Shown: one piece after another, positions 37,834-47,952 of the stretch
Position numbering within the stretch: the stretch's first letter is position 1
Layout of the letters: each line of letters begins with the position of its first letter
Source of the DNA: Parapedobacter tibetensis
Lineage (GTDB): Bacteria > Bacteroidota > Bacteroidia > Sphingobacteriales > Sphingobacteriaceae
DNA length: 64,000 nt
Assembly: GCF_024704835.1 (NCBI RefSeq)
Contig: NZ_JAMXBE010000007.1
Location: forward strand, 77,474 to 141,473
Direction of reading: 5' to 3'
Position numbers and translations under genes: made by a program
The notes under the pieces: model-generated
Database searches by the model: none
Seen by the model: only the letters and a program-made list of their open reading frames with translations
Told to the model about the DNA's origin: nothing

Positions 37834-39180
37834 CTATTTCTTACCTAAGTAGGTTTCATCATCGATTTCATTGCCGTCTTTGATGATGTCCCTAAACCAT
37901 TTGAAGAAGCCTTTTTCCTTGTTGCCTTTTTCCGTAATCTCTTTTACGGACATTGGAGCACCTTTGTTTTCGATCATTTCTTCCTGCTGCTCTTCTGCCT
38001 GAATGCCTTTAATCAATAGACCTATGCCAGTTGCATATAATGGACTTTTCAGCTCGTCATAAACATTTTTGGGCAATACTTCATTCTTGGCCAAATGTTC
38101 GTTAGGAAAACCCACACGACTGTCTATACCCGTGATGTATTCGACCAATTGCACCAAATGTTTCAATTGCGCACCACCTCCCGTGACGACAATACCACCG
38201 ATGAGTTTATTCTCATAACCCGAGGACTTGATTTCATAATACACGTGCTCAATGATTTCCTCCATCCGAGCCTGAATGATGTATGCAAGGTTTTTGACGG
38301 AAATCTCCTTCGGTTCACGGCCCCTAAGCCCTGGCACACAGATAACCTCGTTTTCTTTGTTCTCATCCGCTAGGGCGGAGCCAAAGCGGACTTTAAGCAA
38401 TTCTGCTTGGTTGCGCAACACGGAACACCCTTGTTTGATATCTTCCGTCACGATATTGCCCCCCAATGGGATGACGGCAGTATGTCGGATGATCCCTTCA
38501 TGGAAGATAGCCACATCCGTGGTACCACCACCAATATCCACCAGTACGACACCAGCATCCTTGTCTGCCTCATCCAACACCGCTTCCGAAGAGGCCAAAG
38601 GCTCCAGGATCAAGTCTTGCACTTCCAATGTAGCATTGTCTATGCACTTTTTGATGTTCTTCACGGCGCTTACATGCCCTGAGATGATGTGGAAGTTTGC
38701 TTCCATTCGTCGACCGGCCATTCCAATCGGATCTTTGATACCGGGTTCGTTATCTATCGTAAACTCTTGTGGCAGCACATGTATGATTTCCTCCCCTGGG
38801 GGAAGCACCAATTTATACATGTCTTCAATCAGCCGTTCGATATCCAATCGGCTGATTTCGTTGTCGTCCCTTCGGGTCAGGATTCCACGGTGCTGTATGC
38901 TCTTGATGTGTTGGCCAGCGATACCAACATTCACTACCTTGATATCCACATTGGATTGCCCACTGGCTTCTTCCACTGCTTGGACGATGCTGTTTACCGT
39001 CTTTTGGATATTGGCTACCACCCCCCTACTCACCCCAGATGACTCAGCCTTGCCTACTCCGAGGATTTCGATTTTTTTTGCTCCGCTTCGCCTGCCCACG
39101 GTAACGCATATTTTTGTCGTACCAATATCAAGCCCCACTACGATTGGCGAGTCCTTTTCAGTTGTTACTTTTGTCTTCAT
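37834..39180 (-). CDS. ftsA: Cell division protein FtsA
   Basis: 448 aa, actin-like fold. VVGLDIGTTKICVTVGR is the phosphate-1 motif, VVLVDIGGGTTDVAIF phosphate-2, and IGGIVVTGGGAQLKHL the adenosine motif. The C-terminus carries an amphipathic stretch FFKWFRDIIKDG for membrane attachment. It links FtsZ filaments to the membrane. It starts 2 bases after the ftsQ stop. Confidence 0.97.
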   Translation of the reverse strand: MKTKVTTEKDSPIVVGLDIGTTKICVTVGRRSGAKKIEILGVGKAESSGVSRGVVANIQKTVNSIVQAVEEASGQSNVDIKVVNVGIAGQHIKSIQHRGILTRRDDNEISRLDIERLIEDMYKLVLPPGEEIIHVLPQEFTIDNEPGIKDPIGMAGRRMEANFHIISGHVSAVKNIKKCIDNATLEVQDLILEPLASSEAVLDEADKDAGVVLVDIGGGTTDVAIFHEGIIRHTAVIPLGGNIVTEDIKQGCSVLRNQAELLKVRFGSALADENKENEVICVPGLRGREPKEISVKNLAYIIQARMEEIIEHVYYEIKSSGYENKLIGGIVVTGGGAQLKHLVQLVEYITGIDSRVGFPNEHLAKNEVLPKNVYDELKSPLYATGIGLLIKGIQAEEQQEEMIENKGAPMSVKEITEKGNKEKGFFKWFRDIIKDGNEIDDETYLGKK

Positions 39181-39182
39181 AA

Positions 39183-40043
39183 CTATTGTGTATTGATGCT
39201 ATTAGTTCTATTATTAGTTGAATCTAGAATTGTTATCATTTCCTCCGGTTTAAAATGCTCGTTCCGTTCACAAACGATTTGGCCTGCGAATTTCAGGTTT
39301 ACTGATTTATAGGCCCCAATACCGGTTTTTGGCACGATCTTGTTGTAGAACAACATGAGCTTTTCAAATTTCTTTTCCAATGAATCCGCATTACCCAGTA
39401 TGATTTGCTGGTTACCAACACGAGGTATCAGCTCAATATCTTGATGTTCATTCACATACAGCTGAACGACTTGGCTGCTCCATATGCTATCACTGCTGAT
39501 GAATTGAGCTGTCTTGAAGATATCCTCCACCAGTTGGCTCTCCATGCTATCCAAGGCACCATTGTAGGGTTCCGAAATCAGACCGTTTGCCACGGGTACA
39601 CGGGGTACATATTTGAGTGAAACAGGCATTTTATACCCTTGCCGATCGATGTAAAAATCACGACCTCTGTTGTTGATTACCCGCACTACCGCCTCTCGTT
39701 GCTTAACACGTACAGTCAGTAATCCATCCATATCGATATTGACAATGACAGAAAATACAAAAGGGATTTGTCGTAAATCTTGTTCGATCTCATGTATGGG
39801 AATATCTTCCAACGTACGGCCTTCCAGCTCACCATATTTTTCCACAATCATACCGACAATATCCTTCTGCTCAATGAACGACTCATTGCCTAAAACGATG
39901 ACTTGGACTTCCGAACAGGCTTGTTCACCGCTTTTTGTATTGATGAAACCCATTAGCATCACGATACCTGCCAATACCACGAGTCCGATCATGCTGTATA
40001 AAATACCGCGCCAATTAATCCTATGTGACAAACGTTTAAGCAT
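39183..40043 (-). CDS. ftsQ: Cell division protein FtsQ
   Basis: 286 aa. A single N-terminal membrane segment (about 15-34) precedes a POTRA-like domain (SEVQVIVLGNESFIEQKDIV) and a beta domain (VRVKQREAVVRVINN, DRQGYKMPVS). It is part of the divisome scaffold in the periplasm with FtsL. It overlaps murC by 8 bases. Sequence is divergent, as usual, but position and architecture are decisive. Confidence 0.92.
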   Translation of the reverse strand: MLKRLSHRINWRGILYSMIGLVVLAGIVMLMGFINTKSGEQACSEVQVIVLGNESFIEQKDIVGMIVEKYGELEGRTLEDIPIHEIEQDLRQIPFVFSVIVNIDMDGLLTVRVKQREAVVRVINNRGRDFYIDRQGYKMPVSLKYVPRVPVANGLISEPYNGALDSMESQLVEDIFKTAQFISSDSIWSSQVVQLYVNEHQDIELIPRVGNQQIILGNADSLEKKFEKLMLFYNKIVPKTGIGAYKSVNLKFAGQIVCERNEHFKPEEMITILDSTNNRTNSINTQ

Positions 40044-41391
40044 GTTCCAAAATAGCTTTCAGTGGTTGCACCAATAAATCGATGTCGCCCGCGCCCACTG
40101 TCACCAACAACTTGGGGCGGCATCGTTGCACATAATCTTTTATGCTTTCCCTGGTAACAATATGCTTATCTTCTATCATCACTTTTCCGAGCAACATTCG
40201 TGAATCTACACCTTTTATAGGTAATTCCCTAGCCGGATAGATGTCCATCAACAACAGCGTGTCTGCCATGGATAGCACCTCTGCAAACCCATCAGCAAAA
40301 TCCCTGGTGCGGCTATATAGGTGCGGCTGGAAGATGACTGTGAGTTTTTGTGTTGGGTAGAGCTCTTTAACCGCCAACAAAAATGCTCTCAACTCTTCCG
40401 GGTGGTGCGCATAGTCGTCTATGTAAACCGTCTCATGGGACTTAACGATGTATTCGAAACGGCGCTTCACGCCTGTAAATGAAGACAGGGCCTTAATAAT
40501 TTTCTCATCTGCGATACCCAATTGGCGTGCAACTGTGATGGCAGCCACTGCATTCTCCACATTATGGTTTCCAGGCAGACCCAAATGTATATTGTTCATC
40601 CTCCCCATATCCCATACGTAATCAAAATAGAATTCCCCTCCTGCAATACGGATATTATCTGCATAGACATCCGCAGGACCATCCGCCGAGTACCATATAT
40701 CGGCTTCGAACGGCAAACCAGCTTTTACAATGCTTTTCCCTTCATTGTGCAGCTGATTTAGGAATAATTTAAACGATTCATGCAAGTGATTTTTATCTCC
40801 GTAAATATCCAAGTGGTCGGCATCAGCCGAAGTGACTACGGCAATTTTGGGATACAGCGTCAAAAAGGACCGATCATACTCATCTGCCTCAATCACAGCC
40901 ACAGCATTTTCCGAAAACAGGATATTGCTCCTATAATTGGTGCTAATGCCTCCAAGGAATGCCGAGCAATCATAGCCACTGTCTTTCAGGATATGTGCTA
41001 TGAGGGTGGAGGTTGTTGTTTTTCCATGTGTACCTGCCACTGCAATGGTAAACTTGTTCTGGCTAATCAGGCCTAGGACCTGGGAGCGTTTGAATAAAGA
41101 GTGTCCCAGTTGTTGGAACTGGTTAATGATATCCAGTTCATTGGGCACCGCAGGGGTATAAATAATCAACGTATATTCGTCAGCTACTTTGAAGGCATCA
41201 CTTATCAGTGCAAAATCATCGGCATAGTTGACAGAAATCCCTTCAACCACCAATTGTTTCGTCAGCTCTGTCTCTGTTTTGTCGTATCCAGCCACCAAGC
41301 AACCTAAATAGCGGAAATAGCGTGCCAAGGCGCTCATTCCAATGCCGCCAATCCCGATTAGGTACACTTGCCTGATGTTATTTATGTTCAT
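40036..41391 (-). CDS. murC: UDP-N-acetylmuramate--L-alanine ligase
   Basis: 451 aa. UDP-binding start VYLIGIGGIGMSALARYFRYLG, ATP P-loop AVAGTHGKTTTSTLIAHIL, and HHPEELRAFL with the C-terminal FQPHLYSRTRDF. It adds L-Ala to UDP-MurNAc in the cytoplasm, the first step of the stem peptide. It is followed by ftsQ with an 8-base overlap. Confidence 0.97.
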   Translation of the reverse strand: MNINNIRQVYLIGIGGIGMSALARYFRYLGCLVAGYDKTETELTKQLVVEGISVNYADDFALISDAFKVADEYTLIIYTPAVPNELDIINQFQQLGHSLFKRSQVLGLISQNKFTIAVAGTHGKTTTSTLIAHILKDSGYDCSAFLGGISTNYRSNILFSENAVAVIEADEYDRSFLTLYPKIAVVTSADADHLDIYGDKNHLHESFKLFLNQLHNEGKSIVKAGLPFEADIWYSADGPADVYADNIRIAGGEFYFDYVWDMGRMNNIHLGLPGNHNVENAVAAITVARQLGIADEKIIKALSSFTGVKRRFEYIVKSHETVYIDDYAHHPEELRAFLLAVKELYPTQKLTVIFQPHLYSRTRDFADGFAEVLSMADTLLLMDIYPARELPIKGVDSRMLLGKVMIEDKHIVTRESIKDYVQRCRPKLLVTVGAGDIDLLVQPLKAILEHA

Positions 41392-41397
41392 GTTTTA

Positions 41398-41431
41398 TAG
41401 CTATCAGCTGTCGGTTACCGGCCTTCAGCTT
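41398..41431. repeat. AGCTATCAGC-type degenerate repeat between murG and murC
   Basis: TAGCTATCAGCTGTCGG... and CTTCAGCTTT make a short degenerate run resembling the longer one at 43799-43856. It fills most of the 54-base gap. Confidence 0.4.
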
Positions 41432-41445
41432 TATTTCTTGTTTAT

Positions 41446-42558
41446 TTATCCTTGTTTTTCATCCCCGGCTAGCTTCAGTACTTCCCTCGCGATCACTTCA
41501 TCTGCATCCAGTATGGCTAGTTTAGCGATATTCGTCCTCAATACTTTACATTGCGTTTCATCCTTCAATAGGGACAGTGCGGCATCCACCAGCTTCCGCG
41601 GTGCCTCCGCATCACTTATCATCAGGGCCGCGTTTTTGTCTACCAGTGCTTTCGCATTCTTTGTTTGGTGGTCTTCCGCCACATTTGGGGAAGGCACTAA
41701 TATAACGGGTTTTCCTACCGCGCAAAGCTCAGCGATGGTGCCAGCCCCCGCCCTTGCAATGATGATGTCGGCCGCTGCATATGCAAGGTCCATCCGATGC
41801 AGGAAAGCCGTCAGTTTTATGCCCTCTTCATATTTCCCAGCCACGGCGCGCTTGAGTTCTTCGTAATAATAGCTACCACATTGCCAAACCAACTGCACAT
41901 CCGCTCCCGCCAATCTATCCAAGCCTTGCTGCATGCATTCATTTAGTGTCCGCGCCCCCAAACTGCCTCCCGTCAATAAGATGGTTTTCTTATGCGGTGA
42001 AAGGCTTAGCAATTCCGCTGCTTCAAACCTTTTGTTTTGGATAGCTACCGACTCACGTCTGATAGGATTTCCAGTGAAAAGGATTTTGTCCTTAGGGAAG
42101 AACTTGTCCATGCCTTCAAATGCCACGCATATTTTAGCCACCTTAGATCCCAAGCGTTTGTTGGTGATGCCTGCGTATGAATTTTGTTCTTGGATAAGGC
42201 AAGGTACACCCATTTTTCCAGCGGTATGTAACAACGGTCCTGAAGCATAACCTCCTACACCCACCGCTACATCCGGTTTGAAATCACGGATAATTTGCCG
42301 GGCCTTATTGAGGCTTTTTAATAGCTTAATCGGCAGTGACAGGTTTTTCCATAGCGATTTTCTATTGATTCCCTGGATATCTAAGCCCACGATTTCATAT
42401 CCGGCAGCGGGCACTTTGTCCATCTCCATCCTGCCGTTTGCCCCCACGAACAATATCTTGATGTTGGGTGCCAAACGCTTCAGGGCATTTGCAATCGACA
42501 CGGCTGGGAAAATATGACCTCCCGTGCCTCCGCCACTGATGATGATTCGCTTTGCCAT
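41446..42558 (-). CDS. murG: Lipid II synthase MurG
   Basis: 370 aa, GT28 with GT-B fold. IISGGGTGGHIFPAVSIANAL is the acceptor-side glycine-rich loop, VGVGGYASGPLLHTA the second, and IIARAGAGTIAELCAVGKPVILVPSP the UDP-GlcNAc site. It transfers GlcNAc to lipid I on the inner membrane face. It lies between ftsW and murC. Confidence 0.97.
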   Translation of the reverse strand: MAKRIIISGGGTGGHIFPAVSIANALKRLAPNIKILFVGANGRMEMDKVPAAGYEIVGLDIQGINRKSLWKNLSLPIKLLKSLNKARQIIRDFKPDVAVGVGGYASGPLLHTAGKMGVPCLIQEQNSYAGITNKRLGSKVAKICVAFEGMDKFFPKDKILFTGNPIRRESVAIQNKRFEAAELLSLSPHKKTILLTGGSLGARTLNECMQQGLDRLAGADVQLVWQCGSYYYEELKRAVAGKYEEGIKLTAFLHRMDLAYAAADIIIARAGAGTIAELCAVGKPVILVPSPNVAEDHQTKNAKALVDKNAALMISDAEAPRKLVDAALSLLKDETQCKVLRTNIAKLAILDADEVIAREVLKLAGDEKQG

Positions 42559-42605
42559 ATAATCTACCGGTTATAATTTCATGTTCGTTTTATCGTCCAA
42601 TGGCG

Positions 42606-43781
42606 CTATCCCATTGCAGGGATTTCGCCCACGACTACTTTTTTGTTTCGTCCTTCCAGGCCTTTTTCCTTCATCTCGTCAATATTACGGCTTACACTAA
42701 GGATAATCCCAAAAGCAATACTGGTAAATAATATTGATGTTCCTCCCATACTGACCAATGGCAAGGGGATACCGGTCACTGGCCCCAAACCCACAGCCAC
42801 AGCCATGTTTCCAAGTGCCTGCAGGGTAAGGCTAAACCCTAGTCCCGCAGCCAATAAGGCCCCGAACGCTTTGGGGCTAAGTGTCACGATGCGAATGCAT
42901 CGAAACATCAATGCCACATACAGGCATACCAATATGAACCCTCCTATTGCGCCATATTCTTCCACGATGATTGCAAAGATGAAATCCGAATACGGATGGG
43001 GCAATACATTTCGTTGGGTGCTATTACCCGGTCCTTTGCCAAACAACCCTCCCGATGAAATGGCAATTTTGGAATGGTCGGATTGAAAGGATTTATCGGA
43101 ATGGGTCTCCTCGCCACTTATATATGTCTGAACGCGCGACATGTATGTTTGCCTACGTGGTCCAAATGCGACAACCAAAATAAACAGCACAAAGACTCCC
43201 AAGCACACATAAACGATCTGTTTGATGCTGATACGACCAATAATCAACAGCAGTACACTTACACCAAACAACATCAGCGCAGTGGAAAGGTTGGCTGGGG
43301 CAATCAACACAAAAATAAGGCATACTGAGCCCATGATTGGCAAAAATGCTTTTTTCACATCTTTGATATTCTCTTGTTTACGGGTTAATGTTCTGGCCAG
43401 AAAGGTAATTAATGCCAGTTTCGCCAAGTCGGATGTTTGGAAAGTCTGGTTAATAACCGGGATAGTGACCCAACGGTTCGCCTCGTTTAGTGTGTTTCCA
43501 AAAATCATGGTATAGAAGAGCAACGGGATGGTGATCACCATCAATATCTTGGAGATACCCGCATACCATCGGTAGTCAAGCAAGTGTGAAAAATACATCA
43601 ATGCGAACCCCCCGAATATGAGTAAGGTATGTTTGATGAGGTAAACTTCTGTGCCTTTGCCTTCTTTATACGCCAAGGTACCTACCGAACTATACACGGC
43701 TAGTAGTGACCATATAGACAACACCATGATAATAATCCATAGCCATCGGTCACCTTTCAATTTTGAAAACGCTTGTTCCAT
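42606..43781 (-). CDS. ftsW: Lipid II polymerase FtsW
   Basis: 391 aa from the ATG at 43781, SEDS family with ten membrane segments. GPGNSTQRNVLPHPYSDFIFAIIVEEYG and the GIPLPLVSMGGTSILF loop are conserved SEDS motifs. It polymerises septal glycan with FtsI. An earlier ATG at 43799 lies inside a degenerate intergenic repeat; the A-rich run before the ATG at 43781 and the usual 9 residues before KGDRW favour the shorter form. Confidence 0.95.
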   Translation of the reverse strand: MEQAFSKLKGDRWLWIIIMVLSIWSLLAVYSSVGTLAYKEGKGTEVYLIKHTLLIFGGFALMYFSHLLDYRWYAGISKILMVITIPLLFYTMIFGNTLNEANRWVTIPVINQTFQTSDLAKLALITFLARTLTRKQENIKDVKKAFLPIMGSVCLIFVLIAPANLSTALMLFGVSVLLLIIGRISIKQIVYVCLGVFVLFILVVAFGPRRQTYMSRVQTYISGEETHSDKSFQSDHSKIAISSGGLFGKGPGNSTQRNVLPHPYSDFIFAIIVEEYGAIGGFILVCLYVALMFRCIRIVTLSPKAFGALLAAGLGFSLTLQALGNMAVAVGLGPVTGIPLPLVSMGGTSILFTSIAFGIILSVSRNIDEMKEKGLEGRNKKVVVGEIPAMG

Positions 43782-43798
43782 TTTTTTTATGTTAGCCA

Positions 43799-43856
43799 TC
43801 AGCTATCGGTAGTCAGCTATCAGCAGTTGGCTATTAGCTAGCTATCGATCAACTTT
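43799..43856. repeat. AGCTATC-type degenerate minisatellite between murD and ftsW
   Basis: CATCAGCTATCGGTAGTCAGCTATCAGCAGTTGGCTATTAGCTAGCTATCGATC is made of variant copies of (T)CAGCTATC and similar 7-8-mers. It occupies almost the whole gap. Confidence 0.6.
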
Positions 43857-43864
43857 CCCCTAAA

Positions 43865-45238
43865 TTATAAATCCATCACGGCTTCCTTAAATTGGTTGCC
43901 ACGGTCCTCGAAATTCTTAAACCAATCAAAGCTGGCGCAAGCTGGCGATAGCAATACCGTATCACCCTTTTGGGCCAAATGTGATGCAATTTCTACTGCA
44001 TCCCGCATATTCGAACTATTTACAATAATATGCGCATCTTCCTCCAATGAATCATATATTCGGGAGTTGTCTTTACCGATGCAAATAATTGCCCGTACTT
44101 TTGTTCGCACCAAATCGCGAAGCATTTCATAGTCATTGCCTTTATCCACACCTCCCATAACCAATACGATTTGGGGAGCAAAACTCTCCAAAGCGTACCA
44201 TACCGCATTGACATTTGTGGCTTTGGAATCATTGATGTAATTGACACCGGCAATACATGCCACAAATTCCAATCGGTGTGGAATATTCTTGAATGAGCCC
44301 ATGCTCTCCTTCATGGTAGTGTTGCGCAGCTCTTGCGCTTTGGCTACCAATCCCGACGCCATGTTGTTGTAGACATTGTGTTTACCCTGTAAGGAAAGTT
44401 CGTTGATATTCATCGTAAATGTATCTTGGTTTGGTACGTTAATTACTATTTCATTGTCGCTATTCAAATAGCTGCCCGGCTCAAATCTTTCTATAAGACT
44501 GAATGGGAGCTTCTTTGCCACCGGAGTATATCTTTTTAAGCCCTCCGCTGTAAGTGGATCGTCCGCGCAGAAGACAAATAAATCTTCGGGTCGCTGGTTT
44601 CTAATGATACGAAACTTAGAATCTATATAATTTTCCAATTTATGATCATATCGATCAAGATGGTCTGGTGTAATGTTCAGCAACACAGCCACATCTGCCC
44701 GGAAATGCTCCATATCATCTAACATGAAGCTGCTCAGTTCCAACACATAATAGTCGTATTGTAAATTAGCTACCTGCAACGCGAAGCTTCTACCAATGTT
44801 ACCAGCCAACCCCACATTAAGCCCTCCTTGGCTTAAGATATGCCAAGTCAGCATGGTAGTGGTCGACTTCCCGTTTGAGCCTGTGATGCATATCAGCTTG
44901 GCATCCGTGTACTGTGCTGCAAACTCGATTTCGGCAATCACGGGGATACGCTTATCCTTTATCTGTTGTACGATGGCTGCGTTGTCCGATATGCCGGGGC
45001 TTTTCACCACGATATCCGCTTCCAATATTACAGGTTCGCTATGTTGACCTTCTTCATAAGATATGCTTGCATCCTGCAATTGTTTTTTGTAATCATCAGC
45101 AATGCGTCCGTAGTCAGATACCCATACCTCAAACCCCTTTTTTTTCGCTAATATGGCCGCACCAATCCCGCTCTCGCCTGCGCCAAGCACTGCAAGTTTG
45201 CCCTGTTGCGGATAATGATATGTCGGTATTGCTGCCAT
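43865..45238 (-). CDS. murD: UDP-N-acetylmuramoylalanine--D-glutamate ligase
   Basis: 457 aa. N-terminal LAVLGAGESGIGAAILAKK binds UDP, CITGSNGKSTTTMLTWHIL is the ATP loop, NITPDHLDRY the central motif, and VLLSPACASFDWFKNFEDRGNQFKEAV the C-terminal motif. It adds D-Glu to UDP-MurNAc-Ala. It starts 3 bases after mraY ends, so the genes are coupled. Confidence 0.97.
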   Translation of the reverse strand: MAAIPTYHYPQQGKLAVLGAGESGIGAAILAKKKGFEVWVSDYGRIADDYKKQLQDASISYEEGQHSEPVILEADIVVKSPGISDNAAIVQQIKDKRIPVIAEIEFAAQYTDAKLICITGSNGKSTTTMLTWHILSQGGLNVGLAGNIGRSFALQVANLQYDYYVLELSSFMLDDMEHFRADVAVLLNITPDHLDRYDHKLENYIDSKFRIIRNQRPEDLFVFCADDPLTAEGLKRYTPVAKKLPFSLIERFEPGSYLNSDNEIVINVPNQDTFTMNINELSLQGKHNVYNNMASGLVAKAQELRNTTMKESMGSFKNIPHRLEFVACIAGVNYINDSKATNVNAVWYALESFAPQIVLVMGGVDKGNDYEMLRDLVRTKVRAIICIGKDNSRIYDSLEEDAHIIVNSSNMRDAVEIASHLAQKGDTVLLSPACASFDWFKNFEDRGNQFKEAVMDL

Positions 45239-45241
45239 GTG

Positions 45242-46486
45242 TTACCTTACTTTCAATGTCACGATGGTCAGGATTGCCAGGATGATACCCAATATCCAGA
45301 ACCTTGTGACGATTTTAGCTTCATGATACCCTTTTTTCTGATAGTGGTGATGAAGGGGCGACATCTGGAAAATTCTACGTCCCGCACCATATTTTTTCTT
45401 GGTATATTTAAAATAAGAGACCTGCATGATAACCGAAAGACTTTCGATGAGGAATACACCGCATAGTATAGGAATGAGCAGTTCTTTGCGGATGACGACG
45501 GCAAATGCCGCGATAATTCCACCGATTGCCAAGCTACCTGTATCGCCCATGAATACCTGAGCCGGATAAGAATTGTACCAAAGGAATCCCGTACATGCAC
45601 CTACAAATGCACCTGCAAAAATCACCAGCTCACCCGAATTGGGGATGTACATAATATTGAGGTAGTCCGAAAAAATCACGTTGCTCGAAACGTAGGCCAA
45701 AATGGCCAGCGTACCCCCAATAGTAGCCGAGGTTCCCGTGGCAAGTCCATCTATGCCATCGGTAATATTGGCTCCATTGGATACCGCCGTGACAATGAAA
45801 ACGATGAATACCAGAAAAACGATGAATGTAAGCGTATACCCATTGGCACCGAAAACACTGATCACCTTAGCGTAGTCAAACTCATTATTTTTGTAGAATG
45901 GAATGTTCGTCTTGCTTGATTTTACGTCTTCCGTATAATACGTTCTGCCTGTCTCTTCTTGGACATGTTTTTGAACATCGGCATTTGGTTTGGTGTTTAC
46001 CACTTTTTCACGCACTACGATATCCGGGTGAAAAAACATGGTGCAGGCAATGATGATTCCTAGTCCTACTTGACCAACGATTTTGAATCGTCCGGCTAAG
46101 CCTTCTTTATTTTTCCGAAAAACTTTTATGTAGTCATCCACGAAGCCTATTATTCCCATCCATACCGTAGTAATGAGCATGAGAATGATATAGATATTAT
46201 CCAATTTTGCAAACAACAGCGTTGGCACCAGAATGCCGGCCAAGATAATCAACCCTCCCATGGTAGGAGTACCTTGCTTGTCTTTCTCGCCCGCCAAACC
46301 TAAATCCCTGATTGTTTCACCTACTTGCTTGGCTCGGAGAATCCTGATCAATCGGCCGCCGTATACCGTGGTGATAATTAACGATACAATAACCGCCATT
46401 GCCGTACGGAAAGTAATGTATTGGAACAAACCCGAGCCGGGGATGTGCATGTGTTCTTCTATCCAAGTAAATAAATAATATAACAT
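45242..46486 (-). CDS. mraY: Phospho-MurNAc-pentapeptide transferase
   Basis: 414 aa with ten membrane segments. [22 protein letters not shown] and [13 protein letters not shown] are the polyprenyl-phosphate transferase motifs, with the catalytic aspartates. HHHYQKKG is the conserved C-terminal histidine loop. It makes lipid I. An insertion of about 50 residues around [19 protein letters not shown], absent from E. coli MraY, is common in Bacteroidota. Confidence 0.97.
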   Translation of the reverse strand: MLYYLFTWIEEHMHIPGSGLFQYITFRTAMAVIVSLIITTVYGGRLIRILRAKQVGETIRDLGLAGEKDKQGTPTMGGLIILAGILVPTLLFAKLDNIYIILMLITTVWMGIIGFVDDYIKVFRKNKEGLAGRFKIVGQVGLGIIIACTMFFHPDIVVREKVVNTKPNADVQKHVQEETGRTYYTEDVKSSKTNIPFYKNNEFDYAKVISVFGANGYTLTFIVFLVFIVFIVTAVSNGANITDGIDGLATGTSATIGGTLAILAYVSSNVIFSDYLNIMYIPNSGELVIFAGAFVGACTGFLWYNSYPAQVFMGDTGSLAIGGIIAAFAVVIRKELLIPILCGVFLIESLSVIMQVSYFKYTKKKYGAGRRIFQMSPLHHHYQKKGYHEAKIVTRFWILGIILAILTIVTLKVR

Positions 46487-46494
46487 ATAGCCCG

Positions 46495-47952
46495 TTATTG
46501 TTCGTTAAATGCTTTGATTAAGACTTCTTTGTCATCGAAATCATATCGTTTTCCATCGACTTCCTGATACTTCTCATGTCCTTTGCCTGCCACTAATATA
46601 ATGTCGCCTGGTCGTGCCAGATGACATGCAGCTCGGATGGCCTCACGCCTATCGGCAATTGAAAACACATTCCGCTTCCTATTCTCGGGAATTCCCACTT
46701 CCATATCATGGATAATCTGCATAGGATCTTCCGTACGGGGGTTGTCTGATGTGATAATTAGCTTATCGCTATGTTTCACTGCCACAACTGCCATTTGCGG
46801 GCGCTTTGCTTTATCCCGGTCGCCCCCGCACCCCAATACGGTGATGATGTTTTCCTTATTCTTTCGGAGCCCTTGGATGGTTTCGAGCACGTTTCTTACT
46901 GCATCGGGGGTGTGTGCATAATCGATCACACCTATCACTCCTTTATTTGAAATGGTCGTATCAAAACGGCCTTCCGCACCGGTGATGCTACTCAGAGCGG
47001 TAAGTACTTTCATGGTTTCTTGTTCCAGCAAAATAGCCGCCCCGTATACGGCCAGCACATTATATGCATTAAAACCTCCTACCAACTTTACCCATACCTC
47101 TTGACCATCCAAGTAAAGCTTCATGCCATCAAAATGGCTCTCATTAACTTTCACCTTGAAATCGGCCATGCTCTTGATTCCATAGGTCTTCTTATGCGCA
47201 AAGGTATTCTGGAGCATCACCAGGCCATTTTTGTCATCGGCATTGGAAAGTGCAAATGCAAATCGATCCAGTCCATCAAAAAATGTCTTTTTTGCTTTTA
47301 TATATGCTGCGAATGTCTTGTGAAAATCTAAATGGTCGTGCGTGATATTGGAAAAAATCCCTCCCGCAAAATTTAAGCCGGATATCCGTTGCTGCACGAT
47401 GGCATGAGAGCTTACTTCCATGAAACAGTAATCGCAACCTGTTTCCACCATCTCATGCAGCAGCCTATTCAGTGCAATGGGATCTGGTGTGGTATGGGTT
47501 GCCTCTACAACACGATCACCCACTTGGTTTTGTACGGTAGATAATAACCCCGCTTTATATCCCATTTTGCTAAACAGTTTGAAAAGCAAGGTCGCGATCG
47601 TAGTCTTTCCATTGGTGCCTGTTATCCCTACAAGCTTTAGTTTTTTTGATGGATTTCCAAAAAAATTGGAAGCTGATACTCCCAGCGCAAAAGCTGTGTC
47701 TTCTACCTGTAAGTAAGTGACATGATCATCAGTGGTAGTAGGCAATTTTTCGCAGAGTATTACGGAAGCACCTAGTGCTATGGCATCATCAATGTACAAA
47801 TGCCCATCTGTCTGTGTACCACTAACCGTCACAAACATGCCATTCGCCACAGCCTGGCGCGAGTCGAGACAAAGATCGTTCACGGTCACGTTCAAGTTGC
47901 CTATGACTTGACGTACCGGAATACCATGGAGTATGTCTTTCAGCACCATCAT
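46495..47952 (-). CDS. murE: UDP-MurNAc-tripeptide synthetase (meso-DAP adding)
   Basis: 485 aa. ATP loop [32 protein letters not shown], and the DNPRTEDP motif whose DNPR selects meso-diaminopimelate rather than lysine. It adds the third stem residue, so the wall is predicted to be DAP-type. The start ATG overlaps the ftsI stop as ATGA, indicating coupled translation. Confidence 0.97.
   Translation of the reverse strand: MMVLKDILHGIPVRQVIGNLNVTVNDLCLDSRQAVANGMFVTVSGTQTDGHLYIDDAIALGASVILCEKLPTTTDDHVTYLQVEDTAFALGVSASNFFGNPSKKLKLVGITGTNGKTTIATLLFKLFSKMGYKAGLLSTVQNQVGDRVVEATHTTPDPIALNRLLHEMVETGCDYCFMEVSSHAIVQQRISGLNFAGGIFSNITHDHLDFHKTFAAYIKAKKTFFDGLDRFAFALSNADDKNGLVMLQNTFAHKKTYGIKSMADFKVKVNESHFDGMKLYLDGQEVWVKLVGGFNAYNVLAVYGAAILLEQETMKVLTALSSITGAEGRFDTTISNKGVIGVIDYAHTPDAVRNVLETIQGLRKNKENIITVLGCGGDRDKAKRPQMAVVAVKHSDKLIITSDNPRTEDPMQIIHDMEVGIPENRKRNVFSIADRREAIRAACHLARPGDIILVAGKGHEKYQEVDGKRYDFDDKEVLIKAFNEQ

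Noticed and set aside
43800-43856. CRISPR-like array
   Set aside because: Units are 7-10 bases and degenerate, with no spacers and no cas genes.
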